Positions 1 through 8,382 of a stretch of 14,442 nt of DNA are shown here, piece by piece (positions within the stretch are counted from its first letter, which is position 1; each line of letters opens with the position of its first letter). The notes below the pieces were generated by a model. That model did not search any database, was not told the origin of the DNA, and saw only the letters and a program-made list of their open reading frames with translations. A program made the translations under genes and the position numbers. The DNA is from JACMLD01 sp040004415 (lineage in GTDB: Bacteria > Bacteroidota > Bacteroidia > Chitinophagales > Chitinophagaceae). The DNA lies in the NCBI GenBank assembly GCA_040004415.1, contig JBDUAY010000111.1, forward strand, positions 1 through 14,442, given 5' to 3'.

Positions 1-278
1 TGCTGTATTACATAAAGCCGGTGCTGTATTCCAAGCCAAAAGCAAAAAGGCGCCAATACAAAGACAAGCCAGCTGATTTTTTGCAGAAATACGAAGCGAT
101 TGCGGGTAAAAATTCCGTTGCGTATTTTTTCTTCCAGGCCATTCTTGTGGGTTGCTGTGGCAACAGACGCTATAAGCGAATCATAGTTTGTTGCAAGAAT
201 ATACAGGGCACCACCAATAGCCAACAAACAAAACGTAGTTATAATAAAAAGGTAAATGCCGCGCAGACCAAAGTGCAT
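1..278 (-). CDS. N-terminal part of an unrecognised integral membrane protein (cut by window edge)
   Basis: An open frame on the minus strand starts at ATG 278-276 and runs off the left edge after 92 codons with no stop. The nearest in-frame stop upstream is near 324-326, with no other ATG between. The product begins MHFGLRGIYLFIITTF and has a hydrophobic segment at about residues 7-29, a polar loop of roughly 37 residues rich in charge (GLEEKIRN), then a second hydrophobic segment at about 67-85. This is an N-in membrane topology with at least two helices. The composition is natural protein, whereas the overlapping plus-strand frame is Lys/Tyr/Cys-rich and looks like antisense. I do not recognise the family; the rest of the gene lies outside the window. 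It is divergent from the dehydrogenase at 376, so the 97 bp between them probably hold both promoters. Confidence 0.6.
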   Translation of the reverse strand, partial: MHFGLRGIYLFIITTFCLLAIGGALYILATNYDSLIASVATATHKNGLEEKIRNGIFTRNRFVFLQKISWLVFVLAPFCFWLGIQHRLYVIQ

Positions 279-375
279 AAAAAATTCTTTAAACGGCGTA
301 TAAAATATTATTTCTTTCTCTCTTCAACTTTAGAAAAACAAGTTTACTACTTTTACTGCTATAAATTTAAAAAAA

Positions 376-1242
376 ATGAAAATTGGATTTATAGGATTGG
401 GAAGCCTGGGCACGCCTATTGCTATCAACCTGAAAGAAAGCGGGCATGAACTATATGTGTTTAACCGTACTGCTTCAAAGACGTTGCCGCTTGCAGCAAA
501 GGGTGCACTTCTTTGTAAAAGCATTGCGGCACTGGCAAAGCAGTGTTCAGTTGTTTTTACGATTGTGTCTGATGATGCTGCATTAAAAAGTATTTGTGCG
601 GGTAATGAAGGCTTGATAAAAAATTTAACTGCCGGAAGTATCCATGTTTCTATGAGCACTATTCTTCCTGGAACAGCTGTTGAACTGGCTTCCCTGCATG
701 AAATAAACGGACAGCATTACCTGGCGGCACCTGTTTTCGGACGTCCTGAAGCGGCCGCCGCCAAGAAATTGAACTTTGTGATCTCTGGTGATGAAGCCGT
801 CCGCAAAAAGATTGAACCGCTGCTGCACGATGCGGGTGGCGCGGGTGTATTTCATGTCGGTGATACTTTTACTGCTGCCAATACGGTGAAACTTTGTGGT
901 AATTTTTTAATTGCATCGGCGCTGGAGGCTATTGGTGAAAGCGCTGCCCTGGCTAACCAGAGTGGCGTTAATGCAGCAGAAATGTGGGAAATGTTTTCGC
1001 AAACGCTGTTTAATACGCCACTTTACCAGAATTACAGTAATATCATTTTACAGAAAAAATTTGAACCGGCTGCGTTTACAGCTAAACTTGGCCTGAAGGA
1101 TATGAACCTTGTATTGCAGCAAGCTGAATCTGTAAATCAAAATATGCCACTGGCAGCTTTGTTAAAAAATAATATGCAGCAACTGGTAACCAGTGGAAAA
1201 GAAAATATTGACTGGAGTGCCGTGTCAATCGGTGGCCAATAA
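376..1242 (+). CDS. NAD(P)-dependent beta-hydroxyacid dehydrogenase (3-hydroxyisobutyrate dehydrogenase family)
   Basis: This 288-residue protein is the usual length for the beta-hydroxyacid dehydrogenase family, soluble enzymes that reversibly oxidise small 3-hydroxy acids (3-hydroxyisobutyrate, tartronate semialdehyde, glyoxylate or succinic semialdehyde reduction). An N-terminal Rossmann fold carries GLGSLG at residues 7-12. Asn-Arg-Thr at 30-32, after the second strand, replaces the acidic residue typical of NAD users and suggests NADPH preference. The substrate loop is MST at 93-95, a second substrate motif is APVFG at 118-122, and the catalytic lysine is K172 in a KxxxN motif (N176). 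The C-terminal half is the all-helical dimerisation domain. The retained lysine argues against the related imine reductases. The start ATG follows an A-rich stretch without a clear Shine-Dalgarno, as is normal in Bacteroidota. It stands alone, so its substrate cannot be inferred from neighbours. Confidence 0.9.
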   Translation: MKIGFIGLGSLGTPIAINLKESGHELYVFNRTASKTLPLAAKGALLCKSIAALAKQCSVVFTIVSDDAALKSICAGNEGLIKNLTAGSIHVSMSTILPGTAVELASLHEINGQHYLAAPVFGRPEAAAAKKLNFVISGDEAVRKKIEPLLHDAGGAGVFHVGDTFTAANTVKLCGNFLIASALEAIGESAALANQSGVNAAEMWEMFSQTLFNTPLYQNYSNIILQKKFEPAAFTAKLGLKDMNLVLQQAESVNQNMPLAALLKNNMQQLVTSGKENIDWSAVSIGGQ

Positions 1243-1486
1243 AAATGCTGATAATATAGAACGCATTTGTTGTGATCAAATGGACATTATAAAAAACTTC
1301 ATCCTAACACGGGTGATAGAATTTTAATTCCATTTCCGTTTCCTTGTTTATAAAAGTAGCAATTCTTTGTATACTGTAATCATTTTTGCAGGCTGAAAAT
1401 CCAGTGGTAAATTGTAGTTGTGAAAATATTTGGTGGTTTCCCGGATACTATGATGGAAAAGATTTTTACACTAACTTCGGTCTAAA

Positions 1487-1510
1487 TAGTTGTTTAACTA
1501 ACTAATTTTG
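1487..1510 (+). promoter_or_regulatory. Possible operator palindrome and TAnnTTTG-like box upstream of the beta-oxidation fusion
   Basis: The 18-mer TAGTTGTTTAACTAACTA at 1487-1504 is an imperfect palindrome in which 14 of 18 positions match its reverse complement, centred 19-20 bp before the start codon at 1515. Directly following and overlapping it, TAATTTTG at 1503-1510 fits the Bacteroidota -7 consensus TAnnTTTG. If used, transcription would begin at or next to the ATG, giving a nearly leaderless mRNA; I see no good -33 TTG at the right distance. Fatty-acid degradation genes are often controlled by TetR-type repressors that bind such palindromes, but no regulator gene is present in the window, so the assignment is inference. 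Confidence 0.35.
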
Positions 1511-1514
1511 CTAT

Positions 1515-3920
1515 ATGTCTAAAAGAATTATTAAAAAATGTGCCGTTTTAGGAAGTGGTGTAATGGGTAGCCGCATTGCGTGTCACTTTGCAGGCATTGG
1601 CTTACAAGTATTGTTGCTTGACATTGCACCTACCGCATTAACAGCTGCTGAAACGGCGAAAGGGGCTTCCCTGGATCATCCCGCCGTTAAAAACAGGATT
1701 GTAAATGAAGCGCTGACTGCGGCCGTAAAATCCAACCCATCCCCGGTTTATAGTAAAGACGTTATCAAAAAAATAAAGACGGGCAATTTTACAGACAATA
1801 TGAAAGATATTGCGGGTTGCGATTGGATCATAGAAGTGGTGGTAGAAAGATTAGACGTTAAGCAATCCGTTTTTGCAGAAGTTGAAAAGTATCGAAAACC
1901 CGGTACATTAATTACATCAAACACCTCGGGCATTCCGATTCACATGATGGCAGAAGGCCGGAGCGAAGACTTTCAACAAAATTTTTGTGGTACACACTTT
2001 TTTAACCCGCCCAGGTATTTGCGTTTACTGGAAATCATCCCTGCTCCGCGCACAAATCCGGAAGTAATTGATTTTCTGATGCATTACGGAGATTTATATT
2101 TAGGAAAGACTACTGTTCTATGCAAAGACACGCCCGCGTTTATTGCTAATCGTATCGGTGTGTATGGCATCATGGCTATTTTTGGTTTGGTTGAAAAAAT
2201 GGGATTAACCATCGATGAGGTAGACGCGCTAACAGGACCGATTATTGGTCGTCCAAAGTCCGCTACATTCAGGACAGCAGACGTAGTGGGTATTGATACG
2301 CTGGTAAAAGTTGCCAAAGGTGTAGCGGATAATTGTAAGGATGATGAGCAACGCGCCGCATTCACTATTCCGGCATGGCTGGAAAAAGTGACAGAGAACA
2401 AATGGCTGGGCGATAAAACCGGACAAGGATTTTTTAAGAAGACTAAAGGAGCTGGCGGAGAAAAAGAAATCCTTACGCTCAACCTGCAAACGCTGGAATA
2501 CGGTCCGCGCGTAAAACCAAAATTTGCAACGATAGAAGCCGCTAAACCTATTGAAGATTTAAAAACCAGGTTGAAAGCATTGTGCGCCGGGCAGGATAAG
2601 GCCGGTGAATTTTACCGCAATTTTCATTATGGTTTATTTTCCTATATCTCTCACCGCATACCTGAAATCAGCGACGAAATTTATCGCGTAGACGATGCGA
2701 TGATGGCTGGCTTTGGTTGGGAGATCGGTGCATTTGAAAGTTGGGATGCATTGGGTCTTGCCAAAACAACAGAAGCCATGAAAAAAGCTGGTTATCCGGT
2801 AGCTGGCTGGATTGATGAAATGATTGCCGCCGGCATTAAAACCTTTTATACAGTTGAGAATGGAAAGCGCTTGTACTATGACGTGAGTTCAAAAACGTAC
2901 AAAGCACTACCGGGTGGCGAAGCCTTTATAGTAATGAGGAATTTTGAGAACGAAACAGTATGGAAGAACAGCGCTTGCAGGAGCTATCATTTGGGTGATG
3001 ACGTACTGGGCCTCGAATGGTATACCAAAATGGGCAGCATTGGTGGTGAAGTACTGGAAGGCATCCAAAAATCAATTGCGCTGGCGGAAGAAAAATATAA
3101 AGGGCTGGTGATAGCCAATGAAGGTGCCAATTTTTCTGCTGGCGCGAATGTGGGTATGATATTTATGCTGGCGATAGAACAGGAATATGATGAACTGGAT
3201 ATGGCCATCCGCTTATTTCAAAATACGATGATGCGTGCGAGATATTCTGCGATACCGGTTGTAATAGCGCCACATGCGCTTACCCTGGGTGGGGCTTGCG
3301 AGCTTAGCCTGCACAGCGATAAAGTTTGTGCAGCGGCTGAAACATATATAGGACTGGTAGAGCTGGGAGTAGGATTGATACCCGGTGGTGGTGGCACCAA
3401 GGAATTTACCTTACGCGCTGCCGATGAAATGCACGAAGATGAACCCGAAACCATCACATTAAAAAATCGTTTTTTAAATATTGCCACAGCCAAAGTAGCC
3501 ACGTCTGCACTGGAAGGATTTGATTTAGGGATTTTAAGAAAAGGACACGACGAAATAAGTATGAACCCGGGCAGAAGAATTGCCGACGCAAAAAAAGCTG
3601 TTATTGAAATATTTGATGCTGGCTACACACAGCCGGTGCAACGCAGTGACATAAAGGTATTGGGCCGGTCTGCATTGGGTGCATTGTATGCAGGTATCAA
3701 TGGAATGAAAGTAGCCAATTATGCCACAGAACATGATTCTGTAGTAGCAAAAAAATTGGCTTACGTAATGTGTGGCGGAGATTTGAGTGAGCCCACATTT
3801 GTTACTGAACAATATTTACTTGATCTTGAACGTGAAGCATTTCTGAGTTTAACCGGTGAAAAGAAAACCCTTGAAAGAATACAGAGCGTGTTGAAAGCAG
3901 GTAAACCTGTAAGAAATTAA
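1515..3920 (+). CDS. fadN: 3-hydroxyacyl-CoA dehydrogenase / enoyl-CoA hydratase fusion, FadN type
   Basis: This 801-residue cytosolic bifunctional beta-oxidation enzyme should hydrate 2-enoyl-CoA and oxidise the resulting 3-hydroxyacyl-CoA with NAD. The dehydrogenase comes first: GSGVMG at 13-18 binds NAD, S135-N136-T137-S138 follows, and the catalytic pair is H161 (in THFFNPP) and E173, with N212 in the PAFIANR motif. The crotonase domain is C-terminal: the oxyanion-hole segment NEGANFSAGANVG is at about 535-547, and the two hydratase glutamates appear to be E596 (GGACEL) and E616 (VELGVGLIPGGGG), 20 residues apart as in enoyl-CoA hydratase. This domain order and length match Bacillus FadN rather than E. 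coli FadB, where the hydratase is first. The start MSKRIIKKCAVLGSG is typical of the family. In many genomes thiolase and acyl-CoA dehydrogenase genes sit next to it; here the next gene is a membrane protein, so it appears isolated. Confidence 0.93.
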   Translation: MSKRIIKKCAVLGSGVMGSRIACHFAGIGLQVLLLDIAPTALTAAETAKGASLDHPAVKNRIVNEALTAAVKSNPSPVYSKDVIKKIKTGNFTDNMKDIAGCDWIIEVVVERLDVKQSVFAEVEKYRKPGTLITSNTSGIPIHMMAEGRSEDFQQNFCGTHFFNPPRYLRLLEIIPAPRTNPEVIDFLMHYGDLYLGKTTVLCKDTPAFIANRIGVYGIMAIFGLVEKMGLTIDEVDALTGPIIGRPKSATFRTADVVGIDTLVKVAKGVADNCKDDEQRAAFTIPAWLEKVTENKWLGDKTGQGFFKKTKGAGGEKEILTLNLQTLEYGPRVKPKFATIEAAKPIEDLKTRLKALCAGQDKAGEFYRNFHYGLFSYISHRIPEISDEIYRVDDAMMAGFGWEIGAFESWDALGLAKTTEAMKKAGYPVAGWIDEMIAAGIKTFYTVENGKRLYYDVSSKTYKALPGGEAFIVMRNFENETVWKNSACRSYHLGDDVLGLEWYTKMGSIGGEVLEGIQKSIALAEEKYKGLVIANEGANFSAGANVGMIFMLAIEQEYDELDMAIRLFQNTMMRARYSAIPVVIAPHALTLGGACELSLHSDKVCAAAETYIGLVELGVGLIPGGGGTKEFTLRAADEMHEDEPETITLKNRFLNIATAKVATSALEGFDLGILRKGHDEISMNPGRRIADAKKAVIEIFDAGYTQPVQRSDIKVLGRSALGALYAGINGMKVANYATEHDSVVAKKLAYVMCGGDLSEPTFVTEQYLLDLEREAFLSLTGEKKTLERIQSVLKAGKPVRN

Positions 3921-3967
3921 AAAGCGCATTCTGTAAATAGCAAGCGTGTTTTTTATATCAGCAAAAT

Positions 3968-5710
3968 ATGATTTTATTAGCTACCGCATCATGCTTATTG
4001 TTTTTTATTACATATTTTACAGGTATACAGACGCAACGTCTTTTGAAAAGATTTCTTTCCATTGAGTTTACTGCTAATTTCTTTGAAACATTTTTGTTTG
4101 GCCTGATAACGTGTTTTGTTTATTTTAATTTGCTTTCTTTCTTTATACCTGCAGACTATCTTACGCTGGTGCCGTTGCTTTTTATCAGTGTTTATACTTT
4201 TTCCAAAAAAACAGTCCGGCAGGATTTCTTAACCAGAACATCGCACTTACTACAATTTTTTTTCTCAAAAAAAAACTTGTCTTTTGTAATTCCTTTTATT
4301 TGCCTGTTGTTTATTTATTGGGTTATTCCACCGTACAATGCAGATAGCGGAGAGTATCACTACATTTCAATAAGATGGTATGAACAATTCAAAGTTGTAC
4401 CGGGCCTTGGCAATGTACACGGGCGCCTTGCATTTAACCCTGCAAGTTTTATTATTAGTGCAGCATGGTCTTTTACTGATGTAGCCGGTCAGCCAATTTA
4501 TCCGCTGAACGGCGTGTTGTGCCTGCTTTTTTACGCCTGGTTACTTAAAAGAATTATTATACAGCCTGCCAACGCGTATAATCTTATGCTGCTTTTGATG
4601 GCTATCCTTTTATTCAGGACGGCACTTGCAAACATCAGTTCTCCCTCATCTGATTTATTGTCGGGTCTTTTAATATTTTATTGCGGGTTCAGAACGTATG
4701 AATTAATTAAAGAAAATAAAAACCTGTATAGTGATTATTTTCCAGTTCTCATAGTAGCGTGTTTTTCCATTACTGCAAAACTTTCTGCTATACCTTCTCT
4801 CCTTGTTCTTCCTTTTATTTATTTTGTCCTTATCAACAAAAATAAACAGGCTGCTATTGTAGTAAAAACTATCATGCTGGCCTCTTTAATTATTATACCG
4901 TGGCTGGCAAGAAATTTTATTTTAAGTGGCTACCTTTTATACCCGATTTTAGGAAGTAATTTTTTTCACGCGGATTGGGCCGTTCCGCATGATGTAATAA
5001 AGCTGGATTTTATTTTTTCGAAATACGGGCCGCGTAGCATGACAGTGGATTTTTTGACAATGCAAAAAATGAACGTCCTTCAGCTTATCGTTGTTTGGCT
5101 GGGGTATATGTATTCAAATTTCTTTTTCTCCCTGGTAATTTTTTTTGTATCCTTTCTTTCACCTGTTACCTGGCTATTTTTCCGCCTGCAGAAAAAAAAG
5201 ATACCTCTAAAAATTTTTCTGCTGTGGATTGTTTATTATATGGGCATGTGCGCATGGTTACTCAATTCTCCTGAATTCAGGTTTGGTCTGTCTTATATTA
5301 TACTTGCCTTAAGTTTACCGGTTTTTGAATTGGTACAACCAATGCCTGTACGGTGGAAAATTCCCCGGCTTGTTCCCCCGGCTTTAATTTGTATTTGCCT
5401 GATATATTACGCTGTGTCTGCCGTAACAAAGAATTCATTTTATTTTTCGTTAACCGGTTGCTGGCTAAAACCACTCCGGGATCGCCGGTATTTTGCAAAG
5501 AACCACATTCATACATTTCCGTCTGTAAACCTCGGAAACGGGGTCAGATTATATGTGGCAGACAAAGAACATGAGTGCCTGAACGCAACGGGCCCCTGCA
5601 TGAACTGGAGATACGGGGAAATAGAAATGCGGGGAAATAAAATTGAAGATGGTTTCAGAAATGTAAAAGATGAAGTAAAGCAATATTTTCCTTTTGTGGA
5701 AGCTAAATAA
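3968..5710 (+). CDS. Polytopic GT-C-like membrane protein, LIC_10190-like
   Basis: This 580-residue, strongly hydrophobic protein has about ten or more predicted membrane helices and a soluble tail of about 85 residues. After the third or fourth helix comes a conserved non-cytoplasmic-type loop with NADSGEYH at 124-131, then VPGLGNVHGRLAFNP at 144-158. The acidic residue in the first loop (D126 or E129) recalls the catalytic acid of GT-C glycosyltransferases that use lipid-linked sugars. The PGLGNxHGRLxFN signature is what I remember from the LIC_10190 family of membrane proteins, whose function is not established. The tail contains a Cys pair (CLNATGPC) followed by MRGNKIEDGF, also seen in that group as I recall it. 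The metalloprotease gene starts 5 bp after the stop, so the two are probably co-transcribed. A role in sugar transfer to an envelope glycan is inference. Confidence 0.7.
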   Translation: MILLATASCLLFFITYFTGIQTQRLLKRFLSIEFTANFFETFLFGLITCFVYFNLLSFFIPADYLTLVPLLFISVYTFSKKTVRQDFLTRTSHLLQFFFSKKNLSFVIPFICLLFIYWVIPPYNADSGEYHYISIRWYEQFKVVPGLGNVHGRLAFNPASFIISAAWSFTDVAGQPIYPLNGVLCLLFYAWLLKRIIIQPANAYNLMLLLMAILLFRTALANISSPSSDLLSGLLIFYCGFRTYELIKENKNLYSDYFPVLIVACFSITAKLSAIPSLLVLPFIYFVLINKNKQAAIVVKTIMLASLIIIPWLARNFILSGYLLYPILGSNFFHADWAVPHDVIKLDFIFSKYGPRSMTVDFLTMQKMNVLQLIVVWLGYMYSNFFFSLVIFFVSFLSPVTWLFFRLQKKKIPLKIFLLWIVYYMGMCAWLLNSPEFRFGLSYIILALSLPVFELVQPMPVRWKIPRLVPPALICICLIYYAVSAVTKNSFYFSLTGCWLKPLRDRRYFAKNHIHTFPSVNLGNGVRLYVADKEHECLNATGPCMNWRYGEIEMRGNKIEDGFRNVKDEVKQYFPFVEAK

Positions 5711-5715
5711 TTAAT

Positions 5716-6372
5716 ATGGGTGAAGCAGAAATAATTCATTCTTCCGGACAGCTGATCATTCATTCCACCATATTTTTTTATGGCAATGCAGTAAACGATT
5801 CGTTGGCCGCACAAACAGCAAAAGATATCAGCGATCATTGGAATGAGCCAAAAGCTACTGTAACTATCAATAAAAAATTGTACGCAGTTATTTTTGATAT
5901 TGAAGGTATCTGGAGTAAATCATTGACACCGGACATGGTTTTTGACAATGACTGCCCGCGCCATAATTATTTCAGGATAGAAGAATATGCCCTGAATAAT
6001 ATTTCTTTTGTTGATGGGCTTCCTTGTAATACCGGTTATTTTAAATTAGAAAATCTGCTTAACAATTCAACTACGGCAGCACACGAATATGGGCACACCC
6101 TTGGCCTGCCACATCCGGAAGTATTAGACATCCGCGGTAAGGGCCAGCCGGGCATTATGTATCCGCGCGGCACCATTTGTGATCCGGAATTTCATTATGA
6201 CCCATCAGTGATTGCAGGCGCAAAAGGCGGCACGCTCAATCCATTTAAAAGAAAAGTATTGCAAGCTGATATTGAGTTACTGCAATTGCACCAATTGCCA
6301 TTTAATAGATATAACCTTGCAATCATTGGAGATTTTTCCAGCGTATTTCATGAGGATCATTCGGAGGCATGA
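5716..6372 (+). CDS. Metzincin-like zinc metalloprotease without signal peptide (peptidase M10-like)
   Basis: This 218-residue protein carries a complete metzincin zinc site: H123-E124-x-x-H127-x-x-G130-x-x-H133 (HEYGHTLGLPH), with E124 as general base, followed by a candidate Met-turn at M148 in GIMYPRG. The spacing of 15 residues from the third histidine to the Met is within the metzincin range. There is no signal peptide, transmembrane segment or recognisable pro-domain with a cysteine switch; the N-terminus MGEAEIIHSSGQ is polar, so the protein is predicted to be cytosolic or exported by an unusual route. N-terminal residues 10-60 look like alternating beta strands. Similar short proteins, usually annotated only as peptidase M10, occur in other Bacteroidota as I recall them, and the substrate is unknown. 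It begins 5 bp after the GT-C-like gene, suggesting a two-gene unit. Confidence 0.8.
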   Translation: MGEAEIIHSSGQLIIHSTIFFYGNAVNDSLAAQTAKDISDHWNEPKATVTINKKLYAVIFDIEGIWSKSLTPDMVFDNDCPRHNYFRIEEYALNNISFVDGLPCNTGYFKLENLLNNSTTAAHEYGHTLGLPHPEVLDIRGKGQPGIMYPRGTICDPEFHYDPSVIAGAKGGTLNPFKRKVLQADIELLQLHQLPFNRYNLAIIGDFSSVFHEDHSEA

Positions 6373-6529
6373 TTGCGGTGTTGTCATTTTGATTCTTTCC
6401 TATGGTATTCATCACAAAAAGTCAATTTTTAATAGCCGACCCGGAACCAACCCGCCAGGATTGTTCTTACCGCCTGCACAAGTTTTTATTCGCAGGTCTT
6501 TATTTCCTGCTGCGTTCTTCTTTTATAAC

Positions 6530-6537
6530 TATCTTTC
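6530..6537 (+). promoter_or_regulatory. Candidate -7 promoter box for the ABC transporter operon
   Basis: TATCTTTC at 6530-6537 matches the Bacteroidota -7 element TAnnTTTG at all fixed positions except the last. It lies 23 bp upstream of the GTG start at 6561, which would give a short leader. No clear TTG -33 element is visible 19-21 bp further upstream. The 188-bp gap after the protease gene also suggests that a new transcription unit starts here. Confidence 0.3.
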
Positions 6538-6560
6538 GTTTATAAATAAAACCTATTACC

Positions 6561-7454
6561 GTGTCAGTTTTAACCTTACAAAATATCAGCAAATCCTATG
6601 GAAAAATACAGGCGCTGAACAACCTTTCTTTTGAAATTCCGGCCGGTTGCGTATTCGGTGTACTGGGACCAAACGGCAGCGGCAAAACAACGCTGCTAAG
6701 TATCATCCTGGATGTATTGAAGGCAGATGCCGGCAACTACTTGTGGTTTGGTAATCCAGGTTCGCCGGAACAAAGAAAAAGAATTGGCTCTTTGCTGGAG
6801 ACGCCCAACTTTTATCATTATCTCTCCGCTGTTAATAATTTAAAAGTTACCAATAGCATTAGCGGCCGGGGCAACCGCAATGAAATTGACAGCGTACTGG
6901 AAAAAGTAAAATTGTATGAAAGAAAGGATAGCCGCTTCAGTACTTACAGCCTGGGCATGAAACAACGCCTTGCTATTGCCGCAGCATTACTGGGAGATCC
7001 GCAGGTGCTGGTACTGGATGAACCGACCAATGGTCTTGACCCGGTAGGTATTGCTGAAATCAGGGAGCTGATTATTGAGCTGAGTAAAAAAGGACATACT
7101 ATTATTATGGCAAGTCACTTATTGGATGAAGTTGAAAAAGTGTGTACACATGTTGCTATTATAAAACGGGGAACGCTGATTACCACCGGCCCGGTAGAAG
7201 ATGTACTGGCTGATGAAGATACTGTTGAAATAAGTGCTGCCAATCCTGATGCTTTATCAATGGCCATGAATAATTACGGACATGGATCCAGTATTTCACA
7301 GGAGGGCATTTACCTGCACATAAATATGCCCAAAGGCACTGCCAGCCTGGATGATATTAATAATTATTGTTTCAGCAAAGGCATCGTTTTAAATCATTTA
7401 TTATTCAAAAAGAAAAGACTGGAGGCTAAATTTTTTGAACTTACCAACAATTAA
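6561..7454 (+). CDS. ABC transporter ATP-binding protein (BcrA-type, ABC-2 exporter)
   Basis: This 297-residue nucleotide-binding subunit starts at GTG 6561; no ATG fits the conserved N-terminus MSVLTLQNISKSYGK. The Walker A motif GPNGSGKTT is at 36-44. In place of the usual Q-loop glutamine it has LLETPNFY (about 78-85), as in the bacitracin/lantibiotic immunity subfamily. The signature is YSLGMKQR at 129-136, the Walker B VLVLDEP is at 149-155 with catalytic E154, the D-loop GLD is at 158-160, and the H-loop histidine is H186. The last 80 residues form a C-terminal domain typical of ABC-2 ATPases and end in KRLEAKFFELT. All catalytic residues are present. It pairs with the permease 27 bp downstream. 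The substrate is unknown: peptide or drug efflux and lipid export are both possible. Confidence 0.92.
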   Translation: MSVLTLQNISKSYGKIQALNNLSFEIPAGCVFGVLGPNGSGKTTLLSIILDVLKADAGNYLWFGNPGSPEQRKRIGSLLETPNFYHYLSAVNNLKVTNSISGRGNRNEIDSVLEKVKLYERKDSRFSTYSLGMKQRLAIAAALLGDPQVLVLDEPTNGLDPVGIAEIRELIIELSKKGHTIIMASHLLDEVEKVCTHVAIIKRGTLITTGPVEDVLADEDTVEISAANPDALSMAMNNYGHGSSISQEGIYLHINMPKGTASLDDINNYCFSKGIVLNHLLFKKKRLEAKFFELTNN

Positions 7455-7481
7455 TCGTTACCAATATTTCATCTTATTACT

Positions 7482-8300
7482 ATGCTGAATATTATAAAAA
7501 CAGAATGGCTTAAAATAAAAAAGTACCCGGCTTTCTGGTGGGTGATGGGTATTACTTCACTTACCTATCCGGGTATCAATTATATATTTATCAATGTATA
7601 TCAGAATATCACAGAAAAACAAAGCCAATCCGGGCAAATAATAAAAGCATTAATAGGAAATCCGTTTTCATTCCCCGAAGCCTGGAAAACAGTAGCTTAT
7701 TTTTCATCGATCTTTGTGTTTATTCCTGCCATTGTTATCATCATGCTCATCACCAATGAATACACCTACAAAACAAACCGGCAGAATATTATTGACGGCT
7801 GGAGCAGAAGAGATTTTATGATCGGTAAGCTAATCGATGTGGCCATTCTTTCCGCCGTTGTAACCTTACTTTATTCAGTGGTGGCGCTGGTAATTGGTAT
7901 TACCAATACAACCAATCCTGAAGCAGATAAATGGAAGCTGGTCTATTACATTGGCTTATTTGCCATGCAAACATTTTCGCAGTTGTCACTGGCATTTATG
8001 GTAGGCCTGCTCGTACGCAAATCTTTTATTGCACTGGCTATATTTGCATTTTATTTTATTATCGCAGAGCCCATCGCTGTAAATGTGCTGCACTATAAAT
8101 ACAAAAACGAAATTGGAAAGTTTTTTCCGCTGGAAGTATCGCATCGCCTGCTGCCTAAACCTGCTTTTATTGGCCGGATAGATGAAACAGCTTACAAGGC
8201 CGCGTTAGATGCAGTTAAATATCATATTGGCTATACGGCAGTTTTAATCATTTTAACCTGGGCGTTTTGTTTTTGGATTAACAGCAGACGGGATCTGTAA
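7482..8300 (+). CDS. ABC-2 type transporter permease
   Basis: This 272-residue inner-membrane subunit belongs to the ABC-2 exporter encoded with the ATPase immediately upstream. About six membrane helices can be seen, near residues 17-38, 70-91, 117-141, 152-177, 181-203 and 249-268. The N-terminus MLNIIKTEWLKIKKYPAFW is the amphipathic elbow helix common to ABC-2 permeases. The cytosolic segment TNEYTYKTNRQNIIDGWSR after the second helix is the usual coupling region of this family (the E-x-x-x-x-x-x-R-Q pattern). A larger extracytoplasmic loop lies between helices 5 and 6, around residues 204-248. The two genes should work as a homodimeric ATPase with two permease copies. Confidence 0.88.
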   Translation: MLNIIKTEWLKIKKYPAFWWVMGITSLTYPGINYIFINVYQNITEKQSQSGQIIKALIGNPFSFPEAWKTVAYFSSIFVFIPAIVIIMLITNEYTYKTNRQNIIDGWSRRDFMIGKLIDVAILSAVVTLLYSVVALVIGITNTTNPEADKWKLVYYIGLFAMQTFSQLSLAFMVGLLVRKSFIALAIFAFYFIIAEPIAVNVLHYKYKNEIGKFFPLEVSHRLLPKPAFIGRIDETAYKAALDAVKYHIGYTAVLIILTWAFCFWINSRRDL

Positions 8301-8382
8301 TTTTTGTATTCGACTTAACAACTTTTACTGGCATTGCGGCATTAACGCCTTGTGCCTTTGTTTGATAATAAACTATACAAAT

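Noticed and set aside
21..449. 142-codon plus-strand frame at the left edge
   Set aside because: Its composition is unnatural (Lys, Tyr, Cys and Gln runs), it is antisense to a credible membrane protein at 1-278, and it overlaps the well-supported dehydrogenase at 376.
1264..1282. CATTTG/CAAATG inverted repeat after the dehydrogenase as a terminator
   Set aside because: The stem is only 6 bp and AT-rich, and no T-tract follows.
6212..6634. 140-codon plus-strand frame between the protease and ABC genes
   Set aside because: It overlaps the end of the protease and the start of the ATPase, both strongly supported, and has no recognisable protein features.
6561..8300. ABC transporter as part of a bacteriocin or lantibiotic cluster
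   Set aside because: The ATPase is BcrA-like, but no precursor peptide, modification enzyme or two-component system is adjacent, so only a general ABC-2 exporter is supported.
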